Positions 59,790 through 64,000 of a stretch of 64,000 nt of DNA are shown piece by piece. The stretch is from the NCBI RefSeq assembly GCF_040783535.2, contig NZ_JBFONW020000001.1, forward strand, positions 1 to 64,000, in the 5' to 3' direction. Numbering within the stretch: the stretch's first letter is position 1; the number at the start of each line of letters is the position of its first letter. The stretch comes from Aestuariibius insulae. Its GTDB lineage: Bacteria > Pseudomonadota > Alphaproteobacteria > Rhodobacterales > Rhodobacteraceae. The position numbers were made by a program, and so were the translations under genes. Below the pieces are notes generated by a model. It saw nothing but the letters and a program-made list of their open reading frames with translations, was not told the origin of the DNA and did not search any database.

Positions 59790-61217
59790 CTAGATTTCAA
59801 TCAATGTTTGGATCAGGGCGTCGATGGTCTGGATCACTCGCGCATTGGCGGCATAATTCTGTTCGACAAGAAGCAGCTGCTGCAGCTCCGCATCTGAATC
59901 AACGCCGTTGGCAAGCTCTGCCGCCTTGAGGGTGTCGGCGCGGGCAGCGGAAAGGCTTTCGTTTCGCTCGGCGGCCAGGCGCAGGGACGCGATGTCCGAT
60001 ACGAGACTGGTCGCGATCCCAGCAGCGGTATCTGCTTGCGTGCCCGGAAGGATCGCGCTGCGAGACGACAGGGCGCTGGCAAAGCCGTTCAACTGGCGAG
60101 CATCCCCCGCGGCCCCTGGCGCTATCGCGTCAAGACCATCCCTAAGGACCACGGACGAAGCTACGATCTTGGCGTTGACGGAAAGCCGCCCGGCAAGTCC
60201 CGTCAGATCCGCGAGATCGACGGCGCCTGACCCGTCGAGAAGAATATCGTTGGCACCCGGAGCATCCGGCGAACTTGCGGGTGCGCCGGTGAGGCGCGCG
60301 GCGACCTCGGCAGCGGCGGCGTCAACGGAGCGTTGAAGGCTGACAGTTGTCTCATCGCGAACCTGAAAGGCGGCGGAGAGAGATCCCGCAGGCGGGTCGG
60401 ATGGCAGCTCAAACGGCAGACCGTTCATTGTGAGGACGTCCAGCGTCCCGTTGGTCGCAGAGAGATCGGCCGTCATCGTCGAGACGGGGTCAAACTCGAA
60501 ACGGGTGGCTTTGCCGTCGATCAACAGCGCGCCGGTTTGGGACATCAGCGCGATCCTTCCATTGTCCCGAACAAGTTCACGGACAGGAACGATCTCGTTC
60601 ACTTCGTCAACGAGCATCTGCCGCTGATCGAGAAGCGCATTCACGTCAAGGCCATTCGAGCCGGATCGTTGAATATCGGCATTGATGGTTTCGATCGCGC
60701 CAAGGGCCTGGTTCAACCGCTCGACCTGCTTCGAAATCGAGGTTTCCGCATCGAGGCGGATCGTCTGGACGCCATCCTCGATCCGGTTAAATTCGCGGGC
60801 AAGATTGACAATCGCATCGGCGGCCCCGTCCAGACGCAGTTGAGAGGACGGATCGGACGCGGCCAGTCTGAAGGCCCCTTCAAGATCGTTGATCCGGTTT
60901 GCCAAATGGCCGCCTGAAGCTGGATCGCCCATGAGATCTTCGAGGCGGGAGGCCGCCTCCCGCATGGAGCGATCCGAGCTGAGCGCACCATCGGCGATGC
61001 GGCGGTCGGCCAGCAGGGCAACATCCACGTTGCGTGAAATGCCGACGACCTGCACGCCAGCGCTTGTGCCGCCATAGGCTTGACCGGTCAGTTCGATCGA
61101 TCGGCGTCCGTACCCATCGGTCAGGGCGTTGGCGAGGTTTGACGAGACCACCTCTGCCGTGCGGGATGCTGCTGTCAAACCGCTGAGCGCGTTGGCCATG
61201 GACTGGGTGATGCTCAT
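59790..61217 (-). CDS. flgK: Flagellar hook-associated protein FlgK
   Basis: A 475-residue hook-associated protein: N-terminal rod-type motif SITQSMANALSGLTAASRTA with SSNLANALTDGYGRRSIEL, a mid-protein LLDQRQMLVDEVNEIVPV and C-terminal NYAANARVIQTIDALIQTLI, all typical. Sits between FlgE hook and FlgL in the organelle and in the operon. Confidence 0.93.
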   Translation of the reverse strand: MSITQSMANALSGLTAASRTAEVVSSNLANALTDGYGRRSIELTGQAYGGTSAGVQVVGISRNVDVALLADRRIADGALSSDRSMREAASRLEDLMGDPASGGHLANRINDLEGAFRLAASDPSSQLRLDGAADAIVNLAREFNRIEDGVQTIRLDAETSISKQVERLNQALGAIETINADIQRSGSNGLDVNALLDQRQMLVDEVNEIVPVRELVRDNGRIALMSQTGALLIDGKATRFEFDPVSTMTADLSATNGTLDVLTMNGLPFELPSDPPAGSLSAAFQVRDETTVSLQRSVDAAAAEVAARLTGAPASSPDAPGANDILLDGSGAVDLADLTGLAGRLSVNAKIVASSVVLRDGLDAIAPGAAGDARQLNGFASALSSRSAILPGTQADTAAGIATSLVSDIASLRLAAERNESLSAARADTLKAAELANGVDSDAELQQLLLVEQNYAANARVIQTIDALIQTLIEI

Positions 61218-61243
61218 CTTCGTCTCCGCCTCCTAGGGGGGGG

Positions 61244-62554
61244 CTATCGCTTGATATTGGTGGTTTCCTGCAACATCTCGTCGACCGTCTGGATGACCTT
61301 GGCGTTCGAGGAATAGGCGCGTTGCGTCTGGATAAGATTGGTCAGTTCGCTGGCGACATCGGTTGTCGATTCCTCGCGGGCGAAGCTTACGACATCGCCG
61401 GTCGGGCCATCGCCGGCATCCCACAGGAAGATCGAGCCGCTGGCCTGGGTGGGAGAGTAGGTTTGGCGGTCCAGCGCGAGCAGACCGTTGACGTTGGGCA
61501 CATCGACCAGCGGGATCTGGTAGATCGTTCGGGTGATGCCATTGTCGAAATTAGCGTAGACAAACCCGTTCTGATCCACCTCGACCGAGGTCATGTTGCC
61601 GACGGGCGATCCATCCTTGTTGATCGAGACCGGCGCGAAACTGTCCGAGAGCTGCGTCAGTCCATCCGCTTCACCGATCCGGCCGATATCGATGGAGAGC
61701 GGGCCGCCATTCACGGTGATATCGATCTCTCCGGTTGCGGGATTATAGCCGCCGCCGCTGATGGGCGTGACGCTTTGCAACGTGCCGCCCTGGCTGCGAC
61801 TGTCATCGAAGGCCAGGGTGTATTGGCCGACGACCGCATTGCCGGACGCCGAGTCGCGAAGGGTCAGTGTCCATTCGTTGGAAGAGCCGCCCGGAGGGGT
61901 TGCGGGGATCGTAGGCGAGAATTCCAGGGCGAGGTTTTCGGAGGTTCCAAGGTTGTCGTAATATTCGATCGATAGCACCTCGGGATCGCCCGAGGCGGAG
62001 GCATCCGTTTCGGTTGCGGGCAGGTTGATACCAAGCGTCATCCGTGTCGTCGGCTCGCCCGCGAACTGGTTGGCGGCAATCTGGATCGGTTCCAGACCGA
62101 CTTTGGTATCGCGCGAAAAGTTCGGCAGTGTGCCGTCCGGTTCTGCCGGCCAGCCCATCAGGACCAGACCGTCTGTCGTCTTGAGGTACCCCTCGCTATC
62201 GGTGCGGAAGGATCCTGTCGTCGTCAGCAAAAGCGGCGTGTCGCCGTTATCGACGCCGACTGCCACTTCGGTTGTGACCGGAAGAAGGCCCCGGCCCCGG
62301 ACGGCAAGATCCGTGGCGTTGCTTGTGGTCACAAGCGAGCCGCGTTCATCGATCAACCGCTGCGTTGTCGTTCGCACGCCGCCTGCGGAATAGGCACCTG
62401 TGCCGCTTTCGATAACCATCGACTGGAAATCGGCGGTCACACGTTTGTAGCCGTAGGTCGAGGAATTCGCGATGTTGTCAGAGATCGTGGACAACCGGCT
62501 TGCATTCGTGGCGAGCCCGGCCACACCGGCATTGAGAGAGGATGAAATCGTCAT
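61244..62554 (-). CDS. flgE: Flagellar hook protein FlgE
   Basis: A 436-residue hook subunit: N-terminal SSLNAGVAGLATNASRLSTI and SDNIANSSTYGYKR (rod/hook ANSSTxGY motif), central SEGYLKTTDGLVLMGWPAEP, and C-terminal ELTNLIQTQRAYSSNAKVIQ followed by TVDEMLQETTNIKR. ATG 62554 follows AAAAGGGA. The 87 bp separating it from motB contain a CtrA-like box, so a promoter may lie there. Confidence 0.94.
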   Translation of the reverse strand: MTISSSLNAGVAGLATNASRLSTISDNIANSSTYGYKRVTADFQSMVIESGTGAYSAGGVRTTTQRLIDERGSLVTTSNATDLAVRGRGLLPVTTEVAVGVDNGDTPLLLTTTGSFRTDSEGYLKTTDGLVLMGWPAEPDGTLPNFSRDTKVGLEPIQIAANQFAGEPTTRMTLGINLPATETDASASGDPEVLSIEYYDNLGTSENLALEFSPTIPATPPGGSSNEWTLTLRDSASGNAVVGQYTLAFDDSRSQGGTLQSVTPISGGGYNPATGEIDITVNGGPLSIDIGRIGEADGLTQLSDSFAPVSINKDGSPVGNMTSVEVDQNGFVYANFDNGITRTIYQIPLVDVPNVNGLLALDRQTYSPTQASGSIFLWDAGDGPTGDVVSFAREESTTDVASELTNLIQTQRAYSSNAKVIQTVDEMLQETTNIKR

Positions 62555-62606
62555 CGTGGTCCCTTTTGACTATGTCGGCGCTGGGCCGCTTTTGTTCTTT
62601 CTATAG

Positions 62607-62630
62607 GCCGCGCCTTAACGCGGCCCTAAC
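62607..62630 (-). promoter_or_regulatory. Candidate CtrA box and hairpin upstream of flgE
   Basis: TTAA-CGCGGCC-CTAAC at 62615-62630 differs by one base from the CtrA consensus TTAA-N7-TTAAC. It overlaps a perfect 7-bp hairpin, GGCCGCG (62607-62613 region) against CGCGGCC (62619-62625), lying just past the motB stop. It can serve as a CtrA-dependent promoter element for flgE, as a motB terminator, or both. Confidence 0.4.
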
Positions 62631-62641
62631 GCCGGATCGGC

Positions 62642-63442
62642 TCATCCGTCCGAGCGAAGCAGCACCAGTTCGATGCGATCGTTTCGGATCGATAGAGGGT
62701 CGATCCCGTAAAGTTCGCGGTCCGCATGGCCTGTGACCCGAGCGAACCGGGCGTCTGCGATCCCCTCTCTGCGCAGGAGATCATGCATCCGCTCGGCCCG
62801 CGCGACTGAGATCGGCCAAACGCTTGGTCTTGCGATGACGATCGGTTCGGCGGCGACATGGGCGCCAACAGCGACATCGTTGCGAACGAGCGAAAACGCC
62901 TCTTCCACGACATCGGTAAGCGCGAGCAATACATCCGTCGGCTCTTCCGTTCCGGGCCGGAATAGAGGCGCCTCGGGCAGAGAAAACAGTTCTACAATCA
63001 GGCCTTCATCGGTGACGCGCGTGACGATGTGGGCCAGAAGATCATCGGCGATCCGGCTTTCGCCGCCGCTGCCGGTGAGCATCTCCTCGATCTGGGCGAA
63101 GGCCGCGGCGGTGCTGTCGCCCGCCTCGATCGCGCCTGTTGCGCGGTCGGGAACCTCACCGTTAAAGGCCAGATCCTCCTCCGCCATGACGCTGTCGCCG
63201 CCCATCGCGCCGGAGCCGCCGCCTGAAATCCGGTTGATCGGGATCGTGGGAGAGAAATAGTCCGCGATACCCTTGCGCTGTTTTTCCGTTGTGGCGTTGA
63301 GCAGCCACATCAGCATGAAGAAAGCCATCATCGCGGTCACGAAATCGGCGTAGGCAACCTTCCAAGCGCCACCATGGTGACCGTCACCGCCGACCACTTT
63401 CCTGCGCTTGATGATGATGGGCCGTTCATTGGTCTTGGCCAT
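62642..63442 (-). CDS. motB: Flagellar motor stator protein MotB
   Basis: A 266-residue stator subunit: cytoplasmic N-terminus with HGGAWKVAYADFVTAMMAFF, where the Asp in YADF is the proton-carrying residue, one span FMLMWLLNATTEKQRKG, plug region, and a C-terminal OmpA/peptidoglycan-binding domain (VARAERMHDLLRREGIADAR, VTGHADRELYG). ATG 63442 has GGAG at 7 bases; ATG 63457 is five codons earlier. motA is not in the window. Confidence 0.92.
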   Translation of the reverse strand: MAKTNERPIIIKRRKVVGGDGHHGGAWKVAYADFVTAMMAFFMLMWLLNATTEKQRKGIADYFSPTIPINRISGGGSGAMGGDSVMAEEDLAFNGEVPDRATGAIEAGDSTAAAFAQIEEMLTGSGGESRIADDLLAHIVTRVTDEGLIVELFSLPEAPLFRPGTEEPTDVLLALTDVVEEAFSLVRNDVAVGAHVAAEPIVIARPSVWPISVARAERMHDLLRREGIADARFARVTGHADRELYGIDPLSIRNDRIELVLLRSDG

Positions 63443-63590
63443 GTCTTCGCTCCGCATGGTTCGGTCAAAGGCTTACCCCCCAGGAATGAACCCGAGCTTA
63501 ATCTTTAAAATACGATCCATTCGGTCACCTGCTTGCATCGCCCGCCGGATCGGCCATGCTAGGCTGGTCAATCTCACAGGGAGATCAGAA

Positions 63591-64000
63591 ATGACTTACA
63601 AGACACTCACACTTGCCACGGCGCTTGCGGCAACGACCGCACTGGGCGCCAGCGCCGAAACGCTCCGCTGGGCGCGCGCGGGCGACAGCCTCACACTCGA
63701 TCCGCATGCGCAGAACGAAGGCCCAACGCATACGCTGGCCCATCAGATCTACGAGCCGCTCGTGATCCGCGACACCCAAGGCGTCTTTGAGCCCGCCCTC
63801 GCGACCGACTGGGCGGTCAAGGAAGACGATCCGAATGTCTGGGTCTTCAACCTGCGTGAAGGCGTGACCTACCACGATGGCGCCGAGATGACGGCCGAAG
63901 ACGTCGTGTTCAGCTTTACCCGGGCGAAGTCGGAAAACTCCGCGATGAAGGAACTTTTGAACTCCGTCGTCGAAATCCGTGCGGTGGATGATTACACGGT
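63591..64000 (+). CDS. Peptide/nickel ABC transporter substrate-binding protein (3' part outside window)
   Basis: The first 136 codons of an SBP_bac_5 receptor: signal peptide MTYKTLTLATALAATTALGA, then LRWARAGDSLTLDPHAQNEG, IYEPLVIRDTQGVFEPALAT and LREGVTYHDGAEMTAEDVVF, the family signature. GGGAGAT precedes ATG 63591. Divergent from motB across 148 bp. It is distinct from the receptor at 53089-54651 and lacks the 84-bp repeat element upstream. Confidence 0.9.
   Translation, partial: MTYKTLTLATALAATTALGASAETLRWARAGDSLTLDPHAQNEGPTHTLAHQIYEPLVIRDTQGVFEPALATDWAVKEDDPNVWVFNLREGVTYHDGAEMTAEDVVFSFTRAKSENSAMKELLNSVVEIRAVDDYT

Noticed and set aside
1..64000. CRISPR arrays, insertion sequences or prophage
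   Set aside because: No regularly spaced direct repeats of CRISPR size, no transposase or integrase reading frames and no terminal inverted repeats were noticed.

Overview
The window reads as chromosomal DNA of a GC-rich alphaproteobacterium. Rhodobacteraceae (Roseobacter group) is the most likely source. The evidence is the gene content (a motB-flgE-flgK-flgL-flgI flagellar run, DUF4170-waaA-lpxK, a Pqi/MCE operon, tripartite tricarboxylate transporters, a sulfopropanediol dehydrogenase of the marine Roseobacter type), the strong G/C third-codon bias and the many ATGA/TGATG gene overlaps. I see no phage, transposase or CRISPR array.

Layout. 1-3.3 kb: a gene end, a formyltransferase/deacetylase pair and pncB. 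3.3-4.8 kb: a small AT-richer accessory patch with a 39-aa protein and a HEPN-like two-gene module. 5.1-24.6 kb: housekeeping genes: arfB, a queuosine-precursor transporter, mepA, an Atg22-type MFS carrier, yggT, a Crp/Fnr regulator, recQ, pmbA, cysQ-like, DUF4170-waaA-lpxK, a DsbA-like protein, a DciA-like protein, mutY, alkB, a medium-chain reductase and tRNA-Arg(CCT).

24.7-39.5 kb is the most distinctive region, a catabolic island. It holds a LacI regulator, a first TctCBA transporter, an AtuA-domain protein with a DUF4387 partner, HpsN (sulfopropanediol 3-dehydrogenase), a zinc alcohol dehydrogenase, split ComD/ComE (sulfopyruvate decarboxylase), a divergent LysR regulator, a second TctCBA transporter and a class III CoA-transferase. 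HpsN and ComDE point to 2,3-dihydroxypropane-1-sulfonate/sulfolactate breakdown. The usual sulfur-releasing enzymes (SuyAB, Xsc, CuyA) are absent, and an unassigned AtuA/DUF4387/CoA-transferase set is present instead. It is my main candidate for an undescribed pathway variant.

39.7-57.4 kb: a GT-C-like membrane protein, the pqiA-pqiA-pqiB-pqiC operon, dppBCDF, a secreted alpha/beta hydrolase, an OmpA protein with a long acidic tract, a peptide-binding protein and a TrkA/TrkH potassium system. 57.7-63.4 kb: flagellar genes on the minus strand. The window ends inside another peptide-binding protein gene.

Non-coding signals worth attention: an 84-bp element with three 11-bp-spaced ATACCGAC repeats occurs ahead of two unrelated solute-binding protein genes (25800-25883 and, on the other strand, 54732-54815). 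An 18-nt exact complement of the 16S rRNA 3' end precedes an 18-codon ORF (6357-6430). Two genes (waaA and the HEPN-like gene) show family sequence upstream of any ATG/GTG/TTG and seem to start at CTG.
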